Shown piece by piece: positions 49,255-60,517 of a stretch of DNA of 64,000 nucleotides. This stretch comes from Lepiota brunneoincarnata (Eukaryota; Basidiomycota; Agaricomycetes; Agaricales; Agaricaceae). Both the position numbers and the translations under genes were made by a program. The stretch lies in the NCBI GenBank assembly GCA_023014365.1, contig JAEBUN010000006.1:1240001-1304000 (forward strand), in the 5' to 3' direction. Positions within the stretch are counted from its first letter, which is position 1. Every line of letters begins with the position of its first letter. Under the pieces are notes generated by a model. The model was not told the DNA's origin and ran no database searches. It was given only the letters and a program-made list of their open reading frames with translations.

Positions 49255-49823
49255 GGAAGACTGTTGACGTGCAGAAAGGGCGTGCTTTACAGCTTTGCGC
49301 AGGGCAGCATAGACACTGCTGCCCTGGAAAACAAGGACAGGGTTGGCTACACAGAACTGGGAATATCACACTTGCCTCTTTTATTATCGTGGGAACAGGA
49401 TTGTTAGATTGTCTTGGCATTCTGTTCTACGGAAAACAGTTCACTACTCTGCAGCCATGGATTTGCTCCGGTAGGTGAGGGTAGGTGGCGAGGTAATGTG
49501 GTGCACAGCAGTAGCATGAAGGAAGTATTCCACACTAACACCGCGACGGAGTGGACACCGATTAACAGTGTGTTAGCGACGTCGCCTCTGTAGATCCAGC
49601 AACCCTGGGAGAAGTGGGTTGCTTCTAGCGGCTCCACGCTTAAAAATGCGAGGGCCGGTCATCCGGGCTCTAGCTTCCCAACCGCCATCTTAACATTACA
49701 CGAGCCCTTCTGCTATCTTATTTAACCCCGCAGCTGTGGCTCCCTGCCCCCTTTCCTGATCCCAGCCACATGTTCACGGCATAAGAGCTTCATCCTTATC
49801 AGCTCCCGTTGTCCCCCAACGCC
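49255..49823. other. Divergent intergenic
   Basis: Separates outward-facing starts of the F-box and Ser-Asp membrane-protein genes. TTATTTAA near 49720 is a possible core element. No gene seen. Confidence 0.4.
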
Positions 49824-51074
49824 ATGATGCTCTCGACATTTCCCTCCACCATCCTCTCGGGACGTTTCGCGCTCCTCGTATCTTTACAGCTCCAAGCATG
49901 GAATTGTGTTGCTCGTGTCCTTCAGTATGTCATTGCTCTCCGCCCCAACCCCAAGTGCTTACCTTTCCTTCCAGTGCCCGCCAGCGTGGCGACGGCGACT
50001 CGGACTCGGACAGCGACTCAGATAGCGATTCAGACTCTGAAAGCTGCAGAGGAAATGTTTGCACCATCACGCAATGCACGAACAATGTATGCACTACAGT
50101 CACCTCAACCCGCGGTGCGCCCCGTACCACTTCTGCCGCCACCACTGGGCCTAGTGGAACAACAACACTGGGAGTAACGCCGACTCCCGCACCCACCCAG
50201 ACTGCTTCTACCACGAGCAGCGGGACCCGCCACACCAATAGCAGAAGCTCAACCCTGAGTGGCCTCCCAGCGGATCCTTCGCTAGATGCTTCTCGTTCCA
50301 ACTCTAACACATCAAGTGGGATCAGCAAAGGTGGCGTTGCAGGTCTCATCATCGGCCTCCGTAAGCACTTTTTTTCGCTCCTTTCTTCCGACAGAACTCA
50401 ACGATACCCTTCAAGTGATTATCTTGGGCCTTGTCCTTATGTGCATCGCGAAATATCGCAAGCGTGTCCGCAGGGCCAAGCAGATGCCACAGGGCTTCGT
50501 CCCAGCGGCGTTCCTCAACCCCCCTGCCCCATCTCGCAGCAATACTGGCAATAACGAAATGTCTGCGGTTAACTCTGGTGGTTCCCCAGTCATCGCAACC
50601 GCCGCCATGAACCGCTCGGGCCATGGGAATGGAAGAAACAGTTTGATCTCTCCATTGCTGCCGGCAGCTACGCCAAGCGATGATGACCGGTACAACGGCA
50701 ACACAATGCGCCCACATGACGAATACAGCAGCCAACGCAACCTTATCCGCACGGGCTTCCGGAGCAGGGGCGAAGACACCCACTCAGTTCTCACTTCGCC
50801 CTATTCCGACAACGGAGAAGGGCCGAACTGGGCTTCAGCTCCATTACCCCCTCTGCCACCTGAAGCTGATGCTGCTGCCGCAATCACCCCCGCCACCGTC
50901 GGTGCAAGTGCTCTCGCAGACACGCGTCGTGCTAGTGTCAACACTGGGACTCTCCACTCCGACATGCGTGCGTACCAAAAAGCGCTTGAAATCGACAACG
51001 AGAAGCAGAGTGTACCAGGGAGCTCCTCACAAGACCTTGGCAACGACCCACCACCGTCTTATTCAATGCGATGA
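49824..51074 (+). CDS. Single-pass membrane protein with Ser-Asp repeat, MID2-like layout
   Basis: Starts MMLSTFPSTILSG (ATG 49824) with a hydrophobic leader. After an intron the ectodomain opens with DGDSDSDSDSDSDSDSE, then a short Cys-rich stretch (SCRGNVCTITQCTNNVCTTV), then a Ser/Thr/Pro-rich, presumably heavily O-glycosylated stalk. The transmembrane helix is encoded across an intron (GGVAGLIIGL/LIILGLVLMCIA), with YRKRVRRAK as stop-transfer. The cytoplasmic tail is low complexity and ends DPPPSYSMR (a PPxY motif). The layout resembles yeast cell-wall stress sensors, but no homologue is recognised. PPxY suggests binding to a WW-domain (Rsp5-type) ligase. Confidence 0.7.
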
Positions 51075-52462
51075 GACAATTCTCGGAGCTATGGGAGTGG
51101 GTAAACTGACTGGTTCTCACTTCTCCTTCTCCCTTGGCACCGGTTCCCTCGGGTTTTCTGTGTTGATTTACTCCAGTTCTCGTCCATGCCCTCCTTGACT
51201 GGATGTCCACCTACTGCCAGGATCCCGCTGATTTAGATTATCCGGCCCTCCCCTTTCCACGACGCCTTTACTGCGCCCTTCCGCCGACTACCCATCATCC
51301 TTACCGACCTAACCTATCCCAGATTACCCCTAAGGCCTGGCTTGACTGCCTCTTCATCCCCTACGATCCCCACATGCGAGTTTAGCGGATAGAGCTATAC
51401 ATGGGACTTGACCCCTCCCACCATCATACCTTCGTTCTTCACTCACACTCATTCACGCCCACTCTTTAAAACCGTCACGGACTCAAAGTCGTCGATGCTT
51501 TTACTTATTTTAGCGGGACCTGCTGGATTTTACCCCTCGGTCTCTTTTATCGTGAACCCCTTTCGAAGACATTTTCTCTTTCTTGTTTTTTTTTTTTGAT
51601 GACCCTGGATTTCTCTTTTTTCTTAAAGCACAATTAACACGCCTGAGTTAGACAGCCGTATACACTCTCATATGGATAGTACTGTTCATCCCTTCAGCTG
51701 TCCGCTGCTCCGAATCTAGTTGGGTTCTGCTATACCCACTCCACAGTTAGCTTTACCCCAGTCCAATAAACGTGCATCTGGCTAGCTGTATAGCCCGTGC
51801 CGTGCTTTGTCCACATCGGCACCGCTGCATTTTGCACCCTTACACACAACGGAGATAGGACGGACTTGATGGCTATGCCGAGGTGCTCAAGCGGCATTGC
51901 CGCCTTGTGCGCCAAGCCTCTATGATACTCTGACAGGCTCAATATTGGAACAAGAATCACCGGAGAATGTCAACATCTTTCTCAGCTGCTTGTCTTTCAA
52001 AAGCCGAGCACTGCTAATTGTCGTTGGGATGTTAATAATAGAGTGCTGCGTACAAACATACGGTCACCAGCATGTCTTGCCAAGCCCAAAACCCTAACAC
52101 AGGAAAAAACCCTCAGAGCAACGATGACCAATCTTCAAGGAGCACCGGCATACGTGTGTACGAGTCGAGCCATCTTCTTTCGTAGGTACCAAAACAACGC
52201 GTTTCGAAGCTGATTTTGAGGCCGGGTACTATCTTGACTCTGAGCAATCCGCAGAGGCACAGGTCGGTGCTAGTAGATGCCGGGTCGCCCATCGATAGGT
52301 CCGGACGCTCCATGTATGATAGGGTCGACGCCGACGCCGAATCAGGGTTTGTGGAGCCCCCGACTTCGAAAGATTCCTCAGTTTCCATCGCTAGCCGTCG
52401 TAAGTACGTGCACAGGATTCGTATCCGCAGACACCAAAAGATTGTTAACATGGGACAGAGAG
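51075..52462. other. Long intergenic stretch
   Basis: About 1.4 kb between two convergent genes. The first half is pyrimidine-rich 3' UTR with long T runs (51588-51598). A plus-strand frame from ATG 52072, broken by one TAG near 52180, continues to 52470 and overlaps the SPO11 end; it has no recognisable domain and is not claimed. Confidence 0.4.
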
Positions 52463-54465
52463 TCAGATAAATGATTCATCAGTTAGGAAGTTAAAGATAG
52501 AGAGCCACTTTAGAGGTAGACGGCGTACACAAGCCTTCGTGCGACCCCAGAAGATTCTTGGCACTGTTCCTCGTCGTCGATATCGACGCGCATGACGATC
52601 TCCGCAGGTCGCAGTTGCGGATGGCCGTTGATCCGGACGTGGTGAGAACGTCTTCTCGTCGCCGTGGTCGACTAGGTCCAGGGTCGGTAGTATTTCAATT
52701 TCAGCTTTCCGACGGCTGTGTACCATGTGGACAAGTTCTTTCCTTTGAAGTGGCCGGGTAAGAAGGAGGTGGTCTGAGGGCTGAAGCCACCTACTTCCAT
52801 TTAGCTGGCAAGACACTCTCTGACCTTCGGAGCATCGCATAGGCCTGCAAGTACATGGTGTCATATCAATAAATAGCACGGGCATAATGTAGTTGTTCAC
52901 CCCTCACCTTCTTCTCATCCCCTCGGGAAATCGGGAGCAACCTCTCCCTGTCGATTCCAAGCCTACAATCTCTTCTTCAGGCTCGCTCGCTCGATATCCA
53001 AGTTAAAAATTATTGCCTGCCTTGATAACTCGCTTGCCCAAACACCGATCCATATTACTCTGCCTTCTGCGGCCAACCGACCATTTTCGTGCTGCATCGC
53101 CCTACTGCCATAATTATACACAGAAAGGATGTCAAGGCCATATGGATCAGCGTCGACAAGTGCCATGATTGGTATCCTGGGAGGGATCAATATGTCAACA
53201 AGATAGTATCACAGGCCCCTATCACAGCCAGCAGCACCTCCTTGGCAAGCAATCTGCGAGAGTCTTGACCAAGTGCCGCGTTGCGATATCCGGATAGCCC
53301 TTTCCCTAGGTAACAAACGATGAAGTGTTGAGACTGATTTACACTAACAATGCCACGAACAGTAATGAGCAGCCCTCTTCCGGGCATATCTTGGTGATTG
53401 ACAATCTTAAATCGACAAAGCGTCTGAAATACGGCCTACCCATGCCTGATGGTCAGTTATTGATTCCCAAGCAGAATCGACGGCACCAACCTCCTTCTCG
53501 ACAATCAACACCCAATGTACACCCTCATCTAATGTGAATGATTGGACATCCTCGCCAACAGGAATCAAAGTACCCTGTAATTACAATAAACCCGGGGTGT
53601 TTCAAGAGAGAAAGAAGTGTGCACCTCCATATCCGTCGGTTGGATGGATTCACCCGAAATGAGGTGGATTGTTAGACCGGAACCGCATATAAGGCCTTTG
53701 CTTGAAGCCCGCTGATAGAGCCTCGTAAACACAATTCGGAAGAGGATATATGCGGACATACGATGTTGAGATCGGATCGGTCCAGGTCGAGTGTAGCGGC
53801 CAAATCGTCTACGAGCTGTAAAAACCGTTCCGAAAAATCGCTGGCTGTTACAAGGAAAGGACAGCGTACCAAGTCGACAGTTTTTTGGGATTTGAATAAT
53901 TGCACGTCATTATAGAACATACTCCTACCCAAAAATTCAGCATACAAGGAGATAAACAGGTTGGAATCCCAAACACCGTTTGGTCACGGGCCACTCCCTC
54001 TATAGTTGCTTCATGTGCTAGGTCCAGGACCCGAAATAATTGGGCTGAGGATATCAACGAAACGTACCGCATATATCCACGCTTCGTTACTCACCCAAAG
54101 GCCGCGCGCTGCCAGCGAGACATTTCTTCGGATACGTTAGAGACCTTCATTTTGTTGTCCCCGGGTCCTTTATTCCGATCGACGAGCTGAATCTGGATTT
54201 TGGCTTTGGCGCGGCGTTGTTGAGCTGTTAATTTCGGGTGAGTAATACTAGTGAATTTGTTGGGATTGCTGGTATCCGCGAGTTGGGTTAGAAACGAGAG
54301 GACGAGGTTTTCGATTCCCTGCAGGGCACGGGTTTTGCTATAAGTGATTTCGGGTGAGGATTGGTGGAAGGAAATTTAGAGGAGAATTACGGACCTCGGG
54401 CTTTCACCTTCCTCTTCATCAGTAGTATTCTGAGGACCGCCCATTTCTTCATCTGAATTCATCAT
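52463..54465 (-). CDS. SPO11: SPO11, meiotic double-strand-break transesterase
   Basis: Topoisomerase-VI A-like enzyme that starts meiotic recombination. Start MMNSDEEMGG (ATG 54465). Exons give RALQGIENLVLSFLTQLAD, AQLFRVLDLAHEATIEGVA, then TKRSMFYNDVQLFKSQKTVD with the catalytic Tyr. Next are LVDDLAATLDLDRSDLNI, SSKGLICGSGLTIHLISGES, GTLIPVGEDVQ, VLIVEKE, AVFQTLCRFKIVNHQDM, GKGYPDIATRHLVKTLAD, IPIMALVDADPYGLDILSVY (Toprim Asp pair), LGIDRERLLPISRGDEKK, AYAMLRRSESVLPAKW and KELVHMVHSRRKAEIEIL. The intron 52963-53020 has a GC donor. One or two apparent single-base shifts lie between 53980 and 54070 (around VARDQT / VTKR). The last exon runs to a stop at 52463. Confidence 0.88.
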
Positions 54466-54598
54466 CGATGGTTGAGTTTTGGACGTTGCACGTGTGACAA
54501 AGACAAGAATAGAGTTCTATTTTCAAGGCTGTCGTTTACAAACACTCGTACTACAAACCGAACGAATAGGATTCCGAATAGTATCTAATTGCGTATCG

Positions 54599-55722
54599 TC
54601 AAGTAGGCCAGTTGGGGGTATCAAGACCGAACCAGAAGGGGAGCTTGTTCCAGAATTCTTCACGGACGGCGTCAACAACAGCAGCAAATTCAGCGCGACA
54701 ATGTTCACAGGCCCTGAGAGAAACACCAGTTCTAGTAGAAGCGTCATCCCTGGTTTGCATAAGTTCTGCGTCGACGATAGCAAAGAGAGGGTCAGAGGTC
54801 CGGTGGCAGACCACGCCATTAACATCTCTGAGGATCTCAAAAGTGATGGCTTCAAATGCAGCCTGACAAGTTCGCTTCCTGATGGGGTCCTTCTCCTCAG
54901 CATACATGCAAGTGGTAGAAGGTTGGCGGCCTTCGAGCTCGTTGACAACAAAGGTGGAGAGATAGCGAGAAGCATGTTCTTTACCCTTGAGTATATTCAT
55001 GAGGTCAGCAGGAGAGAGCAGATGCAGCGTCGAGGAGCGGGTGCAGGTGTATCCGGCTGCAATATCACTCGGGGCGCAACGACAGAGATCATAGAAAGCA
55101 GAAGGGAGAAGGTCGGGAGCGTTTGTCGCCCTCGCAAGATTGATAACCATGCTGGTCGTCGACACGGTTACGGGCAGAGCGGGGTAAAGATGGTGTCTTA
55201 CTTACATGGGGTGAGGATAGCAGAGACGAGGCTTGTAGAGGCCGTTGGGGTTTGTTGCGGCAGCCTCACGAATTTCCCACTGGGTAAGAGTCCTGGGCCA
55301 GCTGGGTGCCATGCCACGGAGAACATCCTCGCGGATCCTTTGTGTCTGGTACTTCGTGGCGAGACGGAGGACGGCGGATGTAATATGAAAGTCGGATGGG
55401 TCCTGCCGGAGTCGCGAGCTGAGGCAAGTTAGGGGAGAACGCGTAGCAATGATGGAGACACCCACACGCCATCATAGAGGGCAAGAAGAAAGTGGGCAAG
55501 GTCGTCTGGGTGGTCATCGAGTTCTAGGACTGGACAGCCGTTGATGAGAGTCTGGGAGTGGGTGAGGCTCTTGATTGCGTCGCCAAGGGGTGCAGAGTGA
55601 CGCGCAAGGACACCACGATGGACAAGAAAGTAGACTCCCGAGGCGAGGACGGCCGTATTCCCGTCTGGAAAGCTAAGGGCATGTCTTTTCTGGTGGCGAT
55701 TCGTGGCGAACTCGAGGGCCAT
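54599..55722 (-). CDS. BTB/POZ domain protein
   Basis: Agaricomycete BTB family. The first exon (ATG 55722) carries the BTB fold start RHALSFPDGNTAVLASGVYF, LVHRGVLARHSAPLGDAI, GCPVLELDDHPDDLAHFLLA and LYDG. The second exon reads DPSDFHITSAVLRLATKYQT and LRGMAPSWPRTLTQWE. The third reads INLARATNAPDLLPSAFYDL, RCAPSDIAAG, then RACEHCRAEFAAVVDAVREE and FWNKLPFWFGL, stopping at 54599. Introns are short and canonical. Such proteins probably act as adaptors or in oligomeric complexes; the target is unknown. It is head to head with the RGG protein, whose start is only 86 bases away. Confidence 0.8.
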
Positions 55723-55808
55723 GACGGGGTAGGGCGTGAGAATCGACTAGATCCCTTTTCACTTTTTTTTCCCCCTCAAACTTTCATCTTTGCACAAACA
55801 TCCAAACC

Positions 55809-57964
55809 ATGCCAGAGTCTCTCGTCCAACAACGCATCGTCCCCGGCGCACCACCCCCAGCTCCTCTCTCGAAGGCACAAAGGAAAAAACGCAAGGCAAA
55901 GACAAAGTCCGAATCCCCGGACGACGTCCCGGATGCCACCGTCACCGTTCCCGCCGAAAAGGCCCCAGAGCCAGCTGACATTCAGCAGGGCACCCCTGCT
56001 CCCGAGCTCGCCAATCCCGCCGGGTTAAAGGCTACCAGCGTTACTGAGGATGATGCCATCCTCAAGCACAGTCCCATCGTTGAACTCGTCAACAAGCGTC
56101 TCAAGGCCACCACCAAGAAAATCGTGTGTTAACCACTCACAACATCGCCTGCTACTGTCATCGCTCATATTTCTCACTGCTCTTAGGGGCGCATAACTGC
56201 CTACTCCGCGACCGACCCCGACAAACTCAATGATGACCAAAAACGCACCCTCAAGACCCTCCCCACTCTCGAGGCAGTCCAAAAGGAACTCAGTGAGGTC
56301 AAGAAAGTCATCGAGGTAGTTTTGCGTCGCTCTGTGTTATTTCATCGCTGAGGATAGTCTAGATACACGAGTCTGAGTTAGGCTCACGAACTAGCTACCA
56401 AGCGCGTCGAGGCAGAAAAGGCAGAAAAAGCACGTATTGCAAGTGCCGTCTCTACTGCCCAGGTTTGCATTACTTCTCGCTCGGCTTGAGTTATCGTCCT
56501 CAACCTCTTATTTCTCTAGTCTGCCCTCCTCACAAAAACAGATCATCTCCTCAGTCTCCTTCAATTACGCACATTACTCGCCAATGGCGAGATTGATACT
56601 TCCGCCCTCTCAATACAGGGTGCGGAAGCTACTGCAATCTATTCTACCGCCGATGCACTCCTTGGCAGTGATAGTAGCCGAAAACAAGCCGTTATCGCTG
56701 GTTTCCTTCTCGACGAAGGCGATCTCGATGGCATTTCTTGTATGTGCATATTCTCGAGTACAAGAGTCCCCCTCTCACTTAAATACAGACTCTCGTCTGA
56801 TCGAAATCACAATCGCTGCCCTCAACCCTCCCCGCGAACCTACGCCTGAGCCCGAAGCCGATGCCGAAGTTGAGGAACCTCCCGTTCCAACAAGCGAACC
56901 CACCTCCTCCCAAACAGGACCTTCAGAGCCCGATGCTGCGGTTGGTGGTTTACCTGGTGCCATCGCAACCTCGAGCAGCTTCCATTTCATGCAAGAAAGC
57001 GAGCTTGAGGGACCTTTCGATGACTGTTCCTGCACAGATCCCCCAGGACGGCGCTGCCGTTAACGGCCATACAGAGGAGGCTACCCCTACTTCAGGCCCC
57101 ACGACAGATGTAAGTTTCATGATTATTTTTCAGCAAACTGCCTGGTGTTGATTCGTTCGTGTACAGGCCCCCGCGACAATTGACTGGGCTGCCGATGAGA
57201 CCGCGGAGGAACTTCCCTCCATTGCTGGCCTCCACGCCGAATTTGGTACCTCTGGCTCTGCTACACCCGCCGAACAAGCCACTCCTTCTCTCGCACCACC
57301 AGACGGTCACGCTCCACCACCTGCTGTGGAGGATGATGGTTTCATGCAGGCTGGCCGAAGTTACCGTGGCCGTGGACGGGGATTCAGGGACGGTGAGCGC
57401 GGCGGCGGATACCGTGGATTTAGAGGTGGAGACCGAAGGGGATTTCGTGGGGGCCGTGGAGATAGGGGTCGTGGAGGTATGCTACATCTCTCACTATCCA
57501 GGATGCAACTAATCCAGTGGACAGGGTTCCGTGGCGGACGCGGTGAATATCGTGGCGATAGCGAGCGTCGTGGAGAAAATCGTCGCGGTCGTGGAAGGAG
57601 CGACCGAGGTGGCGCACATCCCGCGCCTCCTGCCCCAGCCAACAGCGTCCTAAAGCACTCGTATCGGTGTCCTAGTCACTCTGGGATGACTTCGGGGAGA
57701 GTATTCTTGGACCCGATGGCATTGTTGACCATCATGCTTGTTTGTTGCTTTCTTCCATTCTGTTTCCTTCCTTCCTATTCCTTCTCCCTGATTCACGCTG
57801 CGATCTATGTATTCTTGCACTCCTTGCAACTCTGTTTGCCGTCCGATCCTTACCGCTACTTAATTAATACTCACCATACATGCATCCTCACATCTGCCCC
57901 CAATTCCGCTCCTCTTTGCTACCTCCTCCCTCTCGCCTATGGACAAGTATATGCTTACATATGA
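55809..57964 (+). CDS. RGG-rich, caprin-like RNA-binding protein
   Basis: Starts MPESLVQQRIVPGAP. A lysine-rich stretch (SKAQRKKRKAKTK) leads to a helical caprin-homology-like region: SPIVELVNKRLKATTKKI, RITAYSATDPDKLNDDQKR, TLEAVQKELSEVKKVIE and ALLTKTDHLLSLLQLRTLL. An acidic Pro/Thr/Glu linker follows, then IDWAADETAEELPSIAGLHA and a C-terminal RGG/RGR array (YRGRGRGFRDGERGGGYRGF, FRGGRGEYRGD). RGG arrays bind RNA and are arginine-methylated; caprins regulate translation and stress granules, so a similar role is inferred. The intron inside the RGG array is canonical. A single-base shift lies near 57020 (FDDCSC versus MTVPAQIPQ). The true stop may be earlier than 57964, because the last 100 codons read like 3' UTR. 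Confidence 0.65.
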
Positions 57965-58238
57965 TATCTCCTTCTCTCAGTGTCCGTTTGAACTTTGTAT
58001 GTAGCAGTACTTGCACTAATCAGCAGAGGTTGTTTGAGTGACTCTCAGTACATTTCCTGAGGTGATGGTATGGAATGGGACACCTAAACACCACCAACTT
58101 TGTACAAAAAGAATTGCACCTTGGGAATTGACCCAAATCCCTATCCTTCTGTAGATTGTACTCCTTTTAGCTTTATGTCCAGACCAATTTTTGTTTAGGT
58201 TAAAATTGATGGAGCTATTCTTTCAAGCATTGGCGAAG
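57965..58238. other. Intergenic
   Basis: AT-rich; no gene seen. Confidence 0.4.
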
Positions 58239-58640
58239 TCACGTGGATTCACTCCCAAAATGGAAATGGTTCGAGCTATAGGCCTGTACACGAAACTGTG
58301 CATCGTGAGCAGATAATCCATCCAGATAAGCATCTAACCATCGGAACATCAAATTCTGCCACTTCTGAATCAGAAGTGTATCAACTAAAGCAAGTGTGGG
58401 AGGTGTGGTTGCAATTCTCGCAAGGCCACCCCCCGATGAGTTCATGATGGAATTTTGGGAGGATAATGTAGATATGTCCTGCTGCCTTGATGACATCCTG
58501 CACCAAGGATTTCTGAGCTTTGAAATCAGGCTGCAGCTTGAGAATGTGTTTTGCACGGCATTCCATTATCTCATTGAGACACTTCCCACACCGTGCCTTG
58601 AACCTTCGGAATGTTTTGTGCCAAATCCAATGAGATGTAT
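58239..58640 (-). pseudogene. DDE transposase relic
   Basis: Two frames together resemble the C-terminal part of a transposase found widely in basidiomycetes: ECRAKHILKLQPDFKAQKSL, then AGHIYIILPKFHHEL in place of the usual YPKFHCELN, and LLIQKWQNLMFRWLDAYLDG with HDAQFRVQAYSSNHFH. The intervening region is frameshifted and there is no N-terminal part. No terminal repeats were found. It is a decayed fragment and cannot move. The family assignment rests on remembered motif similarity. Confidence 0.55.
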
Positions 58641-59060
58641 TTTCATTTTATTTTCAATTTAATTTAATTTAATTTCTTTTTCTCGGGCATGATGGCCACT
58701 GTACAAACGTAGCGGCGTCCAGGTGTCCCGTTCCAGAGAAAACATTCAGCCTGCCAAGGGAAGCGCCACATCGCTTCACTTCCCTGTGAGACCAAACGAT
58801 CAGACTCATCAACATATATCACCCTGATACATTCTAGTTCATCACGCCGCACTCGCAAACAGCCTTTGTGATGACCGCTGGCATTGGCACAGCCCTACTG
58901 TGACGGCGTTGCTTAAGGTATCGTTGGAGTGAGATCACATTGGCATCCTTAACCCAGGTGCGACGGCAGGTCTGCGCGAGGCTCCCAAAACCGCCCTTGC
59001 GTTCACGCTGACGACTTCTCACAATCAATCCTCTACCAGGGATACACCACAACGAAGGGA
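58641..59060. other. Intergenic
   Basis: Begins with a short AATTT repeat (near 58655-58675). No supported gene; the rest precedes the F-box-like gene. Confidence 0.4.
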
Positions 59061-60517
59061 ATGTCTATCGTTTCCGAGACTGAGGCTGGTGGTGCGACTA
59101 TTGCGTGTAGACTGCCTATCTTGCAGGCGTCTTTATTCCAGCTTCAAACCGAAATTGAGGAGCTTTCACAACGCGGTTGTGCTCTTCAAGATAGGAGGTC
59201 ACTCGTTCAGCAAAAGCAAAAGGAATCAATTTGCTACCCATGGAATGCTGCAATCCCTTCTTCGTCCCAAACTCCGAGCAGAGAGGTCAAAACTGAACAC
59301 TGCCCTCAAGGGGATCGACAAGGAACTCGAAATCATGAAGTCCGGGGTGCGGGATCGACAGCAACAATATAGACAAACGACACTTTCCATTAGACATTGC
59401 AAGATAGCCCTGGCTCCTATTTCCCGCATTCCCTACGATATCCTTGAGCTGATTTTCTTATACTCTCTTCCCTCCTACTATGTCAAGCCCAGTACACGCC
59501 AATCTCCAGCTCCTCCTTACGATGGTTTGTCGCAAATGGCGCTCGATAGCACTTTCGGTACCATCGCTCTGGTCATCTCTTTCTACGTCGAACGACTGGC
59601 CCAGGCCTGCCGGTATTTTCGCCCCCGCTGCCGCGGCGCCAGACCCACGCCACAATACACTGATTCAGCTATTCAAACGAAATTCGTCTCCGACATCACC
59701 CAGTCAACCGTGTTTATGGCTCGAACGGGCTGGACTCGTACCCCTCCGTATGGAAATCGTCATCTCCAAACCTGTTGTTTGGTTCACTCGAAATGACCCG
59801 TATTTTAAATGGGTCACAGAGACATCCGAACGCTGGACCCAACTCCGTCTCCACACCTACCCCGATTACCTCTCTCTCCTTCTTTCGAAACCAATACCAA
59901 AGCTCCGGGTGCTTGAGATTGTGGCGGCACATAATCATGACCCTACCACCCCCATTAGAGGTAGCGACGTGTTTGATCTCAATCCGGATACCCTTTCCTT
60001 TCCTTGGACTTCGTTGACCACTCTGCAAGCATTGGAGATATGGCTCACCCCGGAGCAATTGACCATTATTTTGGATGGATCACCCAACCTCCGATCTTGC
60101 AATGCCAAGATACACGATAAACAGGACATGTCAATCACGAGCAGGAGTACGCCCACTGCTAGGCGTTGGATGGTCCACACATCCGTCACAAAACTCTACT
60201 TGCGCATGAACGATTACGGTGCAAATGCTTTACAGCAATTACTGGATGCTGTGGTCTTGACTTGCTTGGAAACCCTACGTATCGTGAATCCGGATGAATG
60301 CCGTTCAGATTGGCCTCACAATGCTTTTGTAGAATTTGCAAAACAGTCGCAGTGTCCGCTGCAGAGGCTAGATGTGATAGGATTCTCGATGATCACAGGA
60401 ACGGATTCGCGTTCTCGTTTCTCGGCGGATCTTGGCTGTATTGATTGGGCGGACCCTGGTCACATCCGTGAGGTTTGGCAGTGTTTCCCTACGCTGAAAC
60501 GTTTAGGATTCACTTGA
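59061..60517 (+). CDS. F-box protein with two frame breaks
   Basis: Third F-box-type gene. The start MSIVSETEAGGATIACRLPI opens a coiled-coil-like helix (LFQLQTEIEELSQRG), continued after a shift near 59215 by RSKLNTALKGIDKELEIMKS and CKIALAPISRIPYDILELIF, the F-box core. A second shift near 59480 leads into LLLTMVCRKWRSIALSVPSL and an LRR-like C-terminal region (IPKLRVLEIVAAHN, LTTLQALEIWLTPEQLTIIL, VTKLYLRMNDYGANALQQLL, CPLQRLDVIGF) that ends LKRLGFT at 60517. Without introns to explain the shifts they are either sequence errors or real lesions. Confidence 0.6.

Noticed and set aside
50000..50560. ORF of 218 codons continuing past the TM helix (RKHFFSLLSSDRT...)
   Set aside because: This is read-through of an intron with a GTAAGC donor; splicing yields the correct TM segment and tail.
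52072..52470. Plus-strand frame with one internal TAG opposite the SPO11 3' end
   Set aside because: No intron explains the stop convincingly, no domain, and it overlaps the SPO11 terminal codons.
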